From Talinum fruticosum (lineage: Eukaryota; Streptophyta; Magnoliopsida; Caryophyllales; Talinaceae), in assembly GCA_021018815.1 (NCBI GenBank), contig JAITYX010000003.1, positions 10,940,501 through 11,004,500 on the forward strand: a stretch of DNA of 64,000 nucleotides. Direction: 5' to 3'. Every line of letters begins with the position of its first letter. Positions within the stretch are counted from its first letter, which is position 1. The notes below the pieces were generated by a model, which searched no databases, had not been told where the DNA came from, and saw only the letters and a list, made by a program, of their open reading frames with translations. Of this stretch, positions 34,518 through 45,035 are shown piece by piece. The translations under genes were made by a program, and so were the position numbers.

Positions 34518-34633
34518 CACGTGGAAATTAATTCCACCTATTGAGAATTGTCACGTGTAAAATTGGCCTTGGAAAGCCTTTAAAATTAAAATCAAAAGAA
34601 ATCAAATTCCGGCCAATTAGAAGTTGCCACGTG
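34518..34633 (+). promoter_or_regulatory. Triple G-box (CACGTG) cluster in Tat LTR
   Basis: CACGTG at 34518-34523, 34552-34557 and 34628-34633. All three are preserved in the right LTR (63641, 63675, 63750) although neighbouring bases have diverged. G-box/ABRE cores bind bZIP and bHLH factors, so the LTR promoter may respond to abscisic acid, stress or light (inference). The first overlaps an imperfect palindrome, GTGGAAATTAATTCCAC. Confidence 0.7.
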
Positions 34634-34735
34634 TCGTTGATGATGCAGTAAATAGTAAATATTTCTTTTAAGAAATAATTACTAAATTATCGGCCCGAGC
34701 CCAAAGCCCAAGCTAAACCTTAGCTCCAAAAAGTT

Positions 34736-34743
34736 ATAAATAG
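34736..34743 (+). promoter_or_regulatory. TATA box of Tat LTR
   Basis: TATAAATAGAGG precedes TCATTTCCTCATTTTTTACACATTC; the same string occurs in the right LTR near 63857. It lies about 100 bp past the last G-box. Confidence 0.7.
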
Positions 34744-35121
34744 AGGTCATTTCCTCATTTTTTACACATTCGAGCATCTGCGAAATCCAGAGCTCAAGCT
34801 GCAAACGACATCCAGCTACCAAGTGCCAAGGATTAAAGTCTCGCAACCGTTCGGAAATCGAGTCAACGATTCAAATTCGAGACTCTCGAGCACATCCAAA
34901 TCAAGAACCATTCGAGTTCACCATCCGCCTCAACATAAACGTTCGAGATCAAGTTACGGCGCCCTCGAATCATTCAAGTTACAAGGAGATTGAATCGGAG
35001 GATTACATTTATTGTATCCAATACGGAGATTGTACCCATTAAACAAAAATCAATACAAATTATATTTGTTTCCTAATTTTCTGTCTTTATTTATTTTAGA
35101 CTCAAAATTTGTGTTTACAAA

Positions 35122-35141
35122 TTTTGGCACGCTCGGTGGGA
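35122..35141 (+). other. Primer-binding-site region of Tat element
   Basis: TTTGGCACGCTCGGTGGGAC directly follows the LTR. Plant gypsy elements commonly carry this GGCACGCxCGGTGGGAC string at the minus-strand primer site. I do not assign the priming tRNA. Confidence 0.6.
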
Positions 35142-35419
35142 CATCTCCGCCTCTCATCTCTTTCTCCAAACAAATCAACACTCTACATCTTTTGAAGAAC
35201 ACATGGCTCCCAAGAACACGAGTCACTCAATCTTCAAAGGCTCGACAACGAGGGGTCCGATAAGGAGTCCAACCACGATGAAGAATTTGATGATGAACCA
35301 AAGGAGACTTTGCTCGACCTCAATGTCCGTTGAACAAATCCGAACTTAATTACAAAGGCGGTTAAGAGTCAACTAGAAGAAGGGTCTCGTAAGTCTCACC
35401 TGTACACGAAACCCTATAC

Positions 35420-36900
35420 TAAGAGGATCGATGCCCTAAGAATGCCGCATGGCTATCAACCACCGAAATTCCAACAGTTCGATGGTAAAGGCAATCCTAA
35501 GCAGCACATTGCGCATTTCATCGAAACTTGCAGCAATGCTGGCACGAAAGGAGATAGGTTGGTGAAGCGGTTCGTTCGAACTCCGAAAGGAATTGCTTTT
35601 GACCGGTACGCGGACCTAGAGCCGGAATCCATTAATAATTGGGAGCGAGATGGAACAGGGATTCCTTAACGGATTCTATAGCACCCAATGCGTTGTTAGT
35701 ATGACGAGCCGACTAACGCAAGGCAACGAAAAGAGGAACCAGTTCTCTATTATATCAATCGCTGGAGAGCCCTCGACCTCGAATGCAAGGATAGATTGTC
35801 GAAGCATCTGCCGTGGAGATGTGCACTCATGGCATGGAATGGGACTTGCTTTACATTCTGTAGGTGAGCAAGCCAAGAACTTTCCAGGAATTGGCTACAA
35901 AGGCTCAAGACATCGAAATGACAATAACAGGCCGTCGCAATAAGTCTTCGTCCTTGTACGATACAAAGAAGGATCAGGGCAAGTACAAGAAGAGTACTAA
36001 GTCCTCGAAAACATCAACTAAAGAGTCCATGTCTATTTCCACTGGAGAGCCGGTGCGAATTTTGGGAAGTCCAAGCCATAGAAAAAGAAGATCACATACT
36101 CCAAGGATGTTACAAAGAAGCGTCCTACGCTAAAAGAGCTTCAGGAGAAGAAGTACCTGTTCCCGGACTCAAACTTGTCGGGATTGTTGGATGTTTGCTA
36201 GAGAACAAGGTAATTGAGCTTCCCGAACCAAAGCTGCCGGAAGAAGTCTGTAAAGACTTCGATCCAAAATAATGTCGATATCATAGGGTTATCAGTCACC
36301 CTCTTGAGAAATGTATCACGCTCAAGGAGTGTATTATGCAGTTGGTGAAGGATGGGAAGATCATATTGGATGTTGATGACATGGCTGAGACCAATTACAC
36401 TTCCATCCAACTAGAAAATTCTCCACTTTCACGACCATTACAGTCTTGTCGAAAGAAATTCCTAATTGGGCTTCGTCTCCCAAAATAGAAGTATTTACAC
36501 TTCAATTTGGAAGTCTAGAATCGGTGATCTTACCTTTAATGGTACAAGCACCACATATGGAAGTCAATTCTATTGTAGACATTCCAGATGAAAATCGAGA
36601 AGGATGGACCCTTGTCACTCGTCGGAAACCAAGGAAAGAAAGTTGTGTTCATCCACCAATTGTTCATCGTAGAAAAAGACAAAACAAAAGGAAGAACCCT
36701 AAGTGTCCGAAGAACAAGAAAAGGTCAAAAACAAGCAATAAACAGGAAATCCAACCTGTTGATTTACTTGAGCAAGAGCCACTGGTTCCCATCACCTTAG
36801 AGGAGTTCTTCCCATCAAATTTCTTCGAGAAAGCCACGGTGAACATGACATCGTGTTTAGAGCTTGAGAATGAAGAAGATCGGGAAGACGAAGTGTAAGA
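35420..36900 (+). pseudogene. Tat gag remnant
   Basis: Gag-like pieces lie in several frames: MPHGYQPPKFQQFDGKGNPK then HIAHFIETCSNAGT (35442-35540), the 'KF.QFDGKGNPKQH' signature of Tat/Ogre gag; LVKRFVRTPKGIAFDRYADL (35560-35620); WERDGTGIP, FPGIG and DIEMTITGRR (35640-35940). A polylysine/serine-rich C-terminal part continues to about 36900, ending in an acidic ELENEEDREDEV. Frame changes at roughly 35650 and 35870 and an early stop prevent a single protein. Confidence 0.75.
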
Positions 36901-37114
36901 GTCTTTCGAAAAGTGATGATAAGACTCGATGGTACTAGAAGCCTTACCAAAACACATAGGATGGAGGCAAATTTTTAATTTGCCGAAGAAATGCGCCAAC
37001 ATGTAGTCGAGGCCTTGCTCCACCCGGATCTTTACACGGACAAGATCAAGGATGTCGGAGAACCAGCAAAAAGGCCTAATCAATATGCCACTTGCAACAT
37101 CTGCTATAACTTTC

Positions 37115-37707
37115 ACCGACGATGATCTCGTTGTTAGGATCTAAGCCTCACAATCGTCCTCTTTTTGTGACGGGTTACATAAGAGAGCAGAAAGTTAAAC
37201 GCATATTGGTAGATAGAGGATCACTTGTCAACATCATGTCCAAATCCACGATGACCGACCTAGGTATCACCTGTGGAAGAGCTTTCCAAAAGTCGGATGG
37301 TGATTCAAGGATTCAACCTTGAAGGTCAAAGAGCAATTGGCATGATTCGTCTTGAACTATCAATGGGCGATTTGTCGACGACATCAATCTTTCACGTGAT
37401 TGACTCGAAAACATCTTACAAGTTGTTGCTTGGACGACCGTGGCTTCATGAACATGGAATAGTTGCTTCCACTCTCCATCGGTGCCTCAAATACTATCGT
37501 GGTAGTGAGAAAAATATTGATGGGGATGTCAAGCCTTTTACTAAAGCAGAGTCACATTTTGCCGATGCTCGGTTCTTTGAAGAAGGTACATCACCTCAGG
37601 AAACCATGTCATTAGCAATTTCTTCTATAGGGAAGGCTGCCCCAAAAGTTGTCAAGGATACTCGAGTAGCACCAAAAGATGATAGTGCAAAACAAGCAAC
37701 AAGATAG
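37115..37707 (+). pseudogene. Tat aspartic protease region
   Basis: RPLFVTGYI...VKRILVDRGSLVNIMSK carries the retropepsin active site as DRG (D at 37212-37214) in place of the normal D-T/S/G-G, which should abolish activity. After a frameshift near 37275 the sequence continues with MVIQGF, GMIRLELSMGDL, FHVIDSKTSYKLLLGRPWLH and EHGIVASTLHRCLKYY, typical of the Tat/Ogre PR-RT linker. Confidence 0.8.
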
Positions 37708-38599
37708 CTCAAACAGTAGCAAGCAGGAAAGTACATGCCAACCTGCTAAGCAAGATCAACGAGTTGTGACGACAAATCTAACACCTCCAGTTCTAAGGTA
37801 TGTCCCGAAATCTCGTCGCAAAAGGGTGATTCCCCTTTTAGTGGAGGTACAAGTAGAAACTCTAACATCCAAGATGGTAAGAAGACCAACAAGCCCGACA
37901 TGAATGTCTTGAAACAAAGTGTTGTAATGTCGGTACGACAGGTGTATCGGCCGAAGGTAACTACACCTCCTCCGCCTAGGTTTGTCTCTTCTTTTGAAAG
38001 CCCGCCCGAGGAGGAAGATAATTTGCCACATACGCGAACCAAAGATGGATTTGATCCAAACGCGTATAAGTTCATGGAGAAAGCGAGGTTACGACTTTGC
38101 TAATCGTAACAACCCGACCTTAAATCACATTATCTATCTTATTAATTACAAGATTAATATAATTGAGCGCGTGCACTTCAATTCGATATTTCATATTTAA
38201 ATTATTTTTATGTATACGTGTTATGTAGCTCGGGCGACGAAGTGGCCTTGATAAAATCTCATAATGATGATTATAAAATTTCGCATATGTAAATTTCAAA
38301 AATTTACATGAGTTGGCATATAATTACAAGGTCGCTAATATTATATTTCAAGCGGGCAATTATATTTACAAGTTATAAATATCAGCAGTAAGATAAAATA
38401 AAATTAAAGAGTAACAAAAAAATAACAAATAAATAAATAAATACATAAAAATAAAGCAAAATAATAATAATAATAATGGTGAATTAAGCAGATTTTTTTA
38501 GAAAAATCCAGAATTGGATTAATCTGGAAATGTTTACAAAAATAAAAATAAAAAATAAATAAAATAAATAAATAAAATAGAATCGGGGATAGAAATGTC

Positions 38600-38990
38600 G
38601 GGCAAGCTTCAGTCTCCTAATTCTCTCAATTCGCTTCCCCTGCTCCCTCTCGCTTCCTCCTCCACCTCTTCCTCCGCGTCGGTGCTTGCTACTCCGGCCA
38701 CCGGAAGGACCGACGCCGGCCAGACGACCGGCGCCGGCCATCTGTTTCCCTCCCTCTCTCTCGGTCGCGCCTCATGCGGGTTCTCGCTCTCGCGGTGCCC
38801 TGCTCCCCTGTTCCTGGTTTCCCTTCGCGAGCCACTGCCGCGGTTCGCTTAGCAGCCAACCCCAGCCGCAGCGGCCGCTGGAGTTTGTCGCCGCCTCGCC
38901 AAGTGGTTGCCGGTGCAGCCGGCGTCCACCGCCACCGCCACCCCTGCTTGTCCTCCTCGACTTCTCCTCTCCGAATTTGAAGGTAAACGT
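38600..38990 (+). other. GC-rich block in solo LTR ending at a splice-donor-like site
   Basis: Sharp GC-rich island in AT-rich surroundings with repeated GGCCGGCGCCGG-type motifs and C/T-rich stretches; it ends near TTTGAAG|GTAAACG. Overlapping frames on both strands (38484-38741, 38595-38852, 38686-39000) are compositional. It probably represents the transcribed leader of the LTR. Confidence 0.5.
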
Positions 38991-39667
38991 TAAACCCTAA
39001 GCTATCAAATTCTTTATTTATTTAAGCAATTGTAGTGGTAAATTGAAGTATATAATCTAGAAATATATTTGTAAAGTGAATTTGAGGATTGATTTGGGAA
39101 AATTCGGATTGGTATGGATGACTGAGGTATGGCAGTTGATGGACTAATTGTGTATCAATGTAATTTCTTTTAGGAAATTATAAGGTAGAGAACGAAATTA
39201 GGGATGTTTGGTTATGTAATTGAGTAATTGGATGGATTCTGAGATTTTGGGGAATGACTATATTGAGCAAACGTAGGGCGAGTATATGCATAAGTTGAAC
39301 TAGCTAATGTGTACTTGCAGAGGTTTGAGAAGATAGTTCAAATATTAAGCATGCCTAATTGTGATTTTGAATGTGAATTTTGTGGTGAAAGTAATGCTCA
39401 TGACCTTAAGTTGGTATATGTATGAATTTTGAGCAAATTGGTTAATCGTGAAGCCTCCCTATGGAAAGGCATTGGTAGATTGAATAATTGCTATGGGCTT
39501 GAATTCGATGAAGTGAGAAATAAAAAATTACGTTAGGAATAAGGATCGAAAGATAAGTTGGGCTTGGCAAATTAATCGAATTAGTTGCATCTAATAATAA
39601 CAATAACCATGACAATAATAATAACAACAATATTAACTACGAAATGTTTAGGTATTTGTATATATGC

Positions 39668-39670
<3 letters not shown>

Positions 39671-39720
<50 letters not shown>
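39671..39720. repeat. (AT)n microsatellite
   Basis: About 50 bp of pure AT within the solo LTR. Confidence 0.95.
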
Positions 39721-39728
<8 letters not shown>

Positions 39729-40956
39729 ATATGTATTTTCATTTTCTTGATTTGAATCAGTAACGCATTACCTCGTGTGAATATCATTGCTTGATCTAAT
39801 CGACTACTTTAACGAGTATATGCTCAATTAAGATCTAAACGGAATTAGCGCAAGGGAGTTGAGTAACAAGAATTTTAGTTTAATCGATTACTTAATAAAT
39901 AAAGAAAGTGAATCAAATCGCCAACGATTATACGAATTCAAGTATTAAAACTCAAGAAAAGCATTATTAACAAGGGAAATCTATTTGAAAGCAGAACCGT
40001 GGCCACTTCGGTTGCTTGGATAGGCTGGTAAATTAAAACTTTATGCAAAGGGGAGAAACAAGCATTCTCGGTTCGAGTACGTTCATTGCACTGTACCTTT
40101 CGAAAATTCACATGTTTCATCAAATCTCAACATTTCTCATATATACAAATACCAATGAATCATTTACAAGGCAAGTTTTGCCACCTAATTAAGTGGTCTC
40201 CGCCCAATTATCAATTACCAAGGGCTTAGGCCCGCCAATTATACCGCGCGCGGCGTCAACTCGGGTTATCGATCGGCCGGGGGTGACACCTGTTCAACGA
40301 TCGTATCAATTATCAAGGGGTTCCACTTTCGGATAATAACCGGCAAGCAAGTTTTACTTATATTCTCTCCCCCGATTTCAAACTAAAATGAATTGAAATG
40401 CGCGCGCTCAATCAATGTGTTTCAAAATTATTTAAGCGTGCGGGAATGTTCGTGCTGAGTTTCGACTCATTTTTCGAATTATTTTAATGTTTTTGTTTTA
40501 GGAAAAACATACGTGAACGATCCATTGCCTAAGAAGCCTGATGGGAGCAAGACATGGTCTGGGTATGTCGTTATCATTGTGCTATGATGGGATTAGATGC
40601 TCACGAGTGATTCTCAACCTCGTTAAATTACAGGTTTGACTTTGGAATGTAATTAAATATTGCGTATTTTCTACCGTCGATTGTTGTATTGGCTTGTCTA
40701 ATGTATAAAGGTTTAGCGAGGACTCTCTTGTGGGATTGGTTTATTTATATTGCCGGGCTTGGCCCGTGCAACATAACATTTAGTGCTTTCAAAGACTTAC
40801 GCATAGCCGATAAACACGGGGTGCTATGGTATTTTATTTTAGCCTTGTCCTATTATTAGGGCGGCGGTGACGCTTTCGGTCGCTAACTTCCGCTGCGACC
40901 TTACCTAATATTCTCGAATTAGGGAATTATTAAGTAATGGTAGCTGGGGCGTTACA

Positions 40957-43120
40957 CTAACCCCGCTTCACTAGGGAAAGTGGTTGAAGCTGAAACCTAT
41001 GGCATTAATGGGACCCGGAAGAAGATTCAAAAGTAGGGTGGTTCGGTGGAAATCTCGAAAGTCGGACTAGGCTATACACCGCCCCAACCAATTAGGATAT
41101 CCGGGCGACGGAAAGACAAACAATCTGTCATTCGAGTACATCACGGCAGAAGAAGTGGAGGACGACGATCATGAAGATGTCTAGCCTACTGCCAAATCCT
41201 CGGTGTTCAATAGGTTGCAATGGTCTACCTCGGAAAGACTCCCTTCCGTGGTCACGAGAATAGGGGAGGCCAAAATCCCAAACCTTCGTATTCTATAGAA
41301 TAAAAGGAAGTGGGCGATCGAGACCTTCGATTTTCAGCGAGAATCAACAAAGGGGAAGATGTGTCTAAATCATCACCCCTTCTACAGAAAGACTCGGTGT
41401 TCCATCGTCTTGGCGATACGAATGAGGTACAAAGTTCTATCCCCTCTCGTATGAAGCGCATTTCAACACTAGGCGTGAAGATAGATGGCTCTTTAAGAGT
41501 GAAAAGACGCACTTGTGGTCCTTACTGGTCGGCGAATTAACTCTAATCCTAAGAAGAATGGAGAGCAAGAAGAAGTAGCTTCATCGAACCATATCACGGT
41601 TCGGGAACGAGAGGATTCGGACTCGAGAGATAGAGATTGCAGAAACTCCTCAAACTCTTGAAGATGGGGGCAAGCTACGATCGACAAGTTGAAAGAATTG
41701 AATCTCGGAGCCGATGAGGAATCGCGCCCTATCTATGTAAATTCCTTACTTACACAAGAGGAAGAGAACGAGTACTTCAACCTTCTCTCAAAGTACATGG
41801 ATGTATTCGTATGGAGTTACAAAGAAATGCCGGGGCTAGACCCCAAAGTTGCGATCCATCGCTCGGCGATAAGAAAGTTTCCCTAAGAAACAGACCTTAG
41901 AGGCGCTTCCGCCGGAGTTAGTACACGAAATCGAAAGGGAGGTCAACAAACTCATAGAGGCGGGATTCATTCGTGAGGTAAAATACCCAACATGGATCGC
42001 AAATATCGTTCCTGTGAGGAAGAAAAATGGTCAACTTCGCATCTGTGTAGACTTCAGGGATCCGAATGAGGCTTGTCCAAAAGATGATTTTTCGCTACCA
42101 GTCACGAGCTCATGATTGACTCTACCACCGGACATGAAGCCTTGTCATTCATGGATTGCATTGCAGGTACAATCAAATTCAAATGGCGCCGAGAAGATCA
42201 AGAAGCAACGACCTTCCGTACCCCAAAAGGCATCTTTTGTTATAAAGTGATGCCATTCGGTCCGAAAAATGTGGGGGCCACATATCGAGAGGGCAATGTA
42301 GAATATCTTCGATGACATGCTTCATAAGAAAGTAGAATGTTACGTTGATGAATTGGTGGTCAAGTCCAAGGAAAGGTCGGAACACTTGCGGGACCTTCAT
42401 CAAATCTTTGAGCGAGCTGCGAAAGTGCCAATTAAAGATAAACCCACTCAAATGTGCATTTGGTGTCACCTCTGGAAATTTTTGGGCTTTATTGTTCGTC
42501 ACGGAGGCATTGAGGTCGATCGGGAAAAGATCAAAGCAATCCAAGAAATGCTCGAACCAAAGAATCTCAAAGAGCTTCGTGGTCTTCAAGGTCGGTTGGC
42601 ATACATTCGAAGGTTCATTTCAAATTTGGCTGGTCGTTGTCATCCTTTCAGCCACCTCATGAAAAAAGATGCGCTCTTCGAATGGGACAAGTCATGCCAT
42701 AGGGCTTTTGAAAGCATCAAGAAGTACTTGTCAAATCCTCCGAGTATTAGGGGCACCAATTCCTGGAAAATCGTTAATACTTTACATTGTAGCTCGGGAT
42801 AAGTCACTAGGGGCATTATGTGCTCGAGAAAAATGAAGAAGGGAAGGAACGGGCCTTATACTACCTCAGTCGTACTTTGGTTGGAGCTAAGTTGAATTAC
42901 TCCCCAATTGAGAAGATGCATCCGGCTCTCATATTTGCCATTCGAAACTAAGGCATTATATGCAATCTCACACGGTTCAAGTCATTTCTAAAGCTGATCC
43001 TATTAAGTACATCTTATCGAGGCCAATCTTAAGCGGAAGACTTACAAAGTGGGCTGTTCTCTTAAAGTAGTACGACATTGTCTATGTCTCACGAAGGCCG
43101 TCAAAGGGCGGGCATTAGCG
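40957..43120 (+). pseudogene. Tat reverse transcriptase and first RNase H
   Basis: After the nested LTR the linker continues (IGYTPPQ-like, SGRRKDKQSV near 41100). MKELNLGADEESRPIYVN (41689) begins the RT entry. RICVDFRDPNEACPKDDF (42035-42090), CYKVMPFGPKN (42238-42270) and YVDE at 42341-42352 follow. The last should be YVDD, so a catalytic Asp has been replaced. FLGFIVRHGGIEVDREKIKA, the thumb, and FEWDKSCHRAFESIKKYL lead into an RNase H segment (KERALYYLSRTL, LNYSPIEKMHPAL, GRLTKWAVLL, VSRRPSKG; 42850-43110). At least four frame changes or stops. Confidence 0.85.
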
Positions 43121-43127
43121 AGACTTC

Positions 43128-43673
43128 TTGGCCGATCATCCAATACCGGATCACTGGGAACTAAATGACGATTTTCCTGGAGAAGATAAGTTTTTCATCG
43201 ACATCCTCCCGCCGTGGGAAATGTACTTTGACGGGGCAGCAAGACACGATGGTGCTGGTGCGGGAGTAGTCTTTGTTTCTCCTGAGAAACATATTCTCCC
43301 ATATTCATTCACACTTACCCAGTTGTGTTCAAACAACAAGGACGAGTATCAAGAGTTAATCCTAGGTCTTCGGATGGCAATTGAGATGGGAATCAAAGAT
43401 CTCGATATTTATGGTGACTCACGGTTGGTTATTAATCAACTCCTAAAGGAATATGAAGTTAAGAAGGAAGACCTTGTTCCGTATTACAAGCATGCCTTAC
43501 GATTGCTAGATAGATTGGACACGGTCAAGTTAGAACATGTTCCTCGAAGTGCCAACAAGACGGCTAACGCGCTTGCAAATCTTGCAGCCATCTGTGGCAC
43601 TGGGGTAGAAGAAACCATAGATGTTCCAATATGTGGCCGATGGGTTGTGACACCTACGATGAAAATTTTGTAG
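43128..43673 (+). CDS. Second, archaeal-type RNase H domain of Tat polyprotein (fragment open frame)
   Basis: One 181-codon frame with no stops covers this domain. MYFDGAARHDGAGAGVVF holds the first Asp; NNKDEYQELILGLRMA the Glu; IYGDSRLVINQLLKEYEV the second Asp; HVPRSANKTANALANLA the end. In this family the last motif is usually N..ADALA, so the final catalytic Asp is Asn here (about 43564). A second RNase H between RT/RNH and integrase is characteristic of Tat elements (known as aRNH). The frame is a slice of a polyprotein, not an independent gene, and the ATG at 43128 is incidental. Confidence 0.85.
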   Translation: MADHPIPDHWELNDDFPGEDKFFIDILPPWEMYFDGAARHDGAGAGVVFVSPEKHILPYSFTLTQLCSNNKDEYQELILGLRMAIEMGIKDLDIYGDSRLVINQLLKEYEVKKEDLVPYYKHALRLLDRLDTVKLEHVPRSANKTANALANLAAICGTGVEETIDVPICGRWVVTPTMKIL

Positions 43674-44955
43674 AAGACACCAATGCGGTAAGTGCGTGCG
43701 AAGTAGATGAAGAAGATTGGCGACAACCACTTATCGATTACTTAGAACATGGGAAGCTCCCTAGTGACCCCAGGCATAAGACAAAAATTCAACGGAGAGC
43801 TTCGCGTTTCCTCCACTATAATGGGACGCTATATCGACGCTCTTTTCATGGTCTTTTTGCGATGCCTCGGCATGGAAGAAGCAAGGCAAGCAATGGAGGA
43901 AGCTCATTCGGGTATATGTGGAGCACACCAGTCAGGACCTAAACTCTATGATCGTATCAAAAGGATGGGCTACTTCGGCCCATTATGGTTCAAGACTGCA
44001 TAGATTACGCTAAGAAGTGTGAGGCTTGTCAATTTCATGCAAATTTTATACATCAACCTCCGGAACCGTTGCATCCTACGAGTGGCATCTTGGCCTTTTG
44101 AAGCCCAGGGATTGGATGTTGTTGACCCAATCACACCTAAATCGTCTGCTTGGTCACGCTTACATCTTGGCCGCTATCGATTATTTCTCAAAATGGGCAG
44201 AAGCAATTGCATTAAGGGAAGTAAAAAGGAGAACGTTGTTGATTTTATAAGGACACATATCATTTATCGATACGGTGTACCTCGATATATCATTACTGAC
44301 AATGGTAAGCCATTTTTCAACGAGTTTAATGAGCGATGCGTGCGAAAAGTTCAAGTTTGCTCAACACAAGTCTTCCATGTATAATGCTCCTGCAAATGGC
44401 CCGGTAGAAGCTTTTAATAAAACGTTGTGCAACTTGCTCAAAAAGGTTGTCGCGAAATCCAAACGGGATTGGCATGAGAGGTTAAGCTCTATGGGCATAC
44501 ACAACGTATAAAACGCCAACACAGTCAACTCCCTTTGCTCTGGTTTATGGGGTTGAAGCTATATTGCCATTAGAACTTCAGATTCCATCCTTTCGTATTG
44601 CCATACAAGAGGGCTTGACAGAAGATGAAAATCACAAGCTTCGTTTAGGCTGAGTTAGAGGCCTTGGATGAAAAAAGACTTCAAGCACAACGAAGTTAGA
44701 ATGTTATCAAGCTCGCCTATCTCGGGCATTCAACAAGAAGGTTCGACCGCGCTCGTTTCAAGTAGGAGATCAGGTACTTGCAGTAAGAAGACCAATCATC
44801 ATGTCTCACAAGACTGGAAGCAAGTTCACTTCAAAGTGGGATGGTCCTTATGTGGTGCGGGAAGTCTACACAAATAGTGCCTACAAGATATTTGACACCG
44901 AAGGAGTACGAGTTGGCCCTATAAATGGGAAATTCTTGAAGATTTATCATTCTTG
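43674..44955 (+). pseudogene. Tat integrase
   Basis: DWRQPLIDYLEHGKLPSDP starts the N-terminal part. The zinc-binding HHCC region is EEAHSGICGAHQSGPKLYDR then YAKKCEACQFHAN (43890-44045). The catalytic core is split over frames: YILAAIDYFSKWAEA (Asp, near 44170), YIITDNGKPF (Asp, near 44295) and YNAPANGPVEAFNKTLCNLL (Glu, near 44400). The C-terminal part includes FALVYGVEAILPLEL, KTGSKFTSKWDGPYVV and NGKFLKIYHS, ending with a stop near 44955. Frame jumps near 43960, 44100, 44230, 44335 and 44500. Confidence 0.85.
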
Positions 44956-45030
44956 ATTATCGTCTCTTGTAAGCTCCTAAGCAAGACCCTAAACTGCTCA
45001 TTCTTGTAAGTTGAAATTAAATGTACCACT

Positions 45031-45035
45031 CCTAG
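45031..45035 (+). repeat. Target duplication CCTAG, left (Athila insertion)
   Basis: CCTAG at 45031-45035 pairs with CCTAG at 52463-52467, exactly flanking the TGTTAAG...CTTAACA element. It places the insertion in the Tat sequence just after pol. Confidence 0.95.

Larger units (their letters stand above)
34480..35119 (+). mobile_element. Tat-lineage Ty3/gypsy 5' LTR
   Basis: Runs from (C)GTAGGAGGC to GTGTTTACA, 640 bp, and is matched over at least ~400 bp by 63603-64000 at roughly 90% identity with a C-to-T bias. It holds three CACGTG boxes (34518, 34552, 34628), a TATAAATA box at about 34736-34743 and a downstream untranslated leader. The priming region TTTGGCACGCTCGGTGGGAC follows at 35122. 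The first base of the canonical TG start appears mutated in this copy (CG), as the second is in the right copy (TA). Confidence 0.85.
38104..40956 (+). mobile_element. Nested solo LTR, ~2.85 kb, inside the Tat PR-RT linker
   Basis: Tat sequence stops at ...TACGACTTTGCTAA (38103) and resumes with CTAACCCCGCTTC (40957). The intervening 2853 bp starts (T/C)GTAACAACCCGACC and ends GGGGCGTTACA, LTR-type termini flanked by a CTAA/CTAA duplication (5 bp CTAAC if one base mutated). No coding region or second LTR is present. Long LTRs with TGTAAC...GTTACA ends are common in Tekay/Del chromoviruses, my best guess. It includes a GC-rich block (38600-38990) and an (AT)n tract (39671-39720). Confidence 0.8.

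Noticed and set aside
38484..39000. Several overlapping Ser/Pro-rich frames in the GC-rich island
   Set aside because: Frames open on both strands at once reflect composition; the island lies within an LTR.
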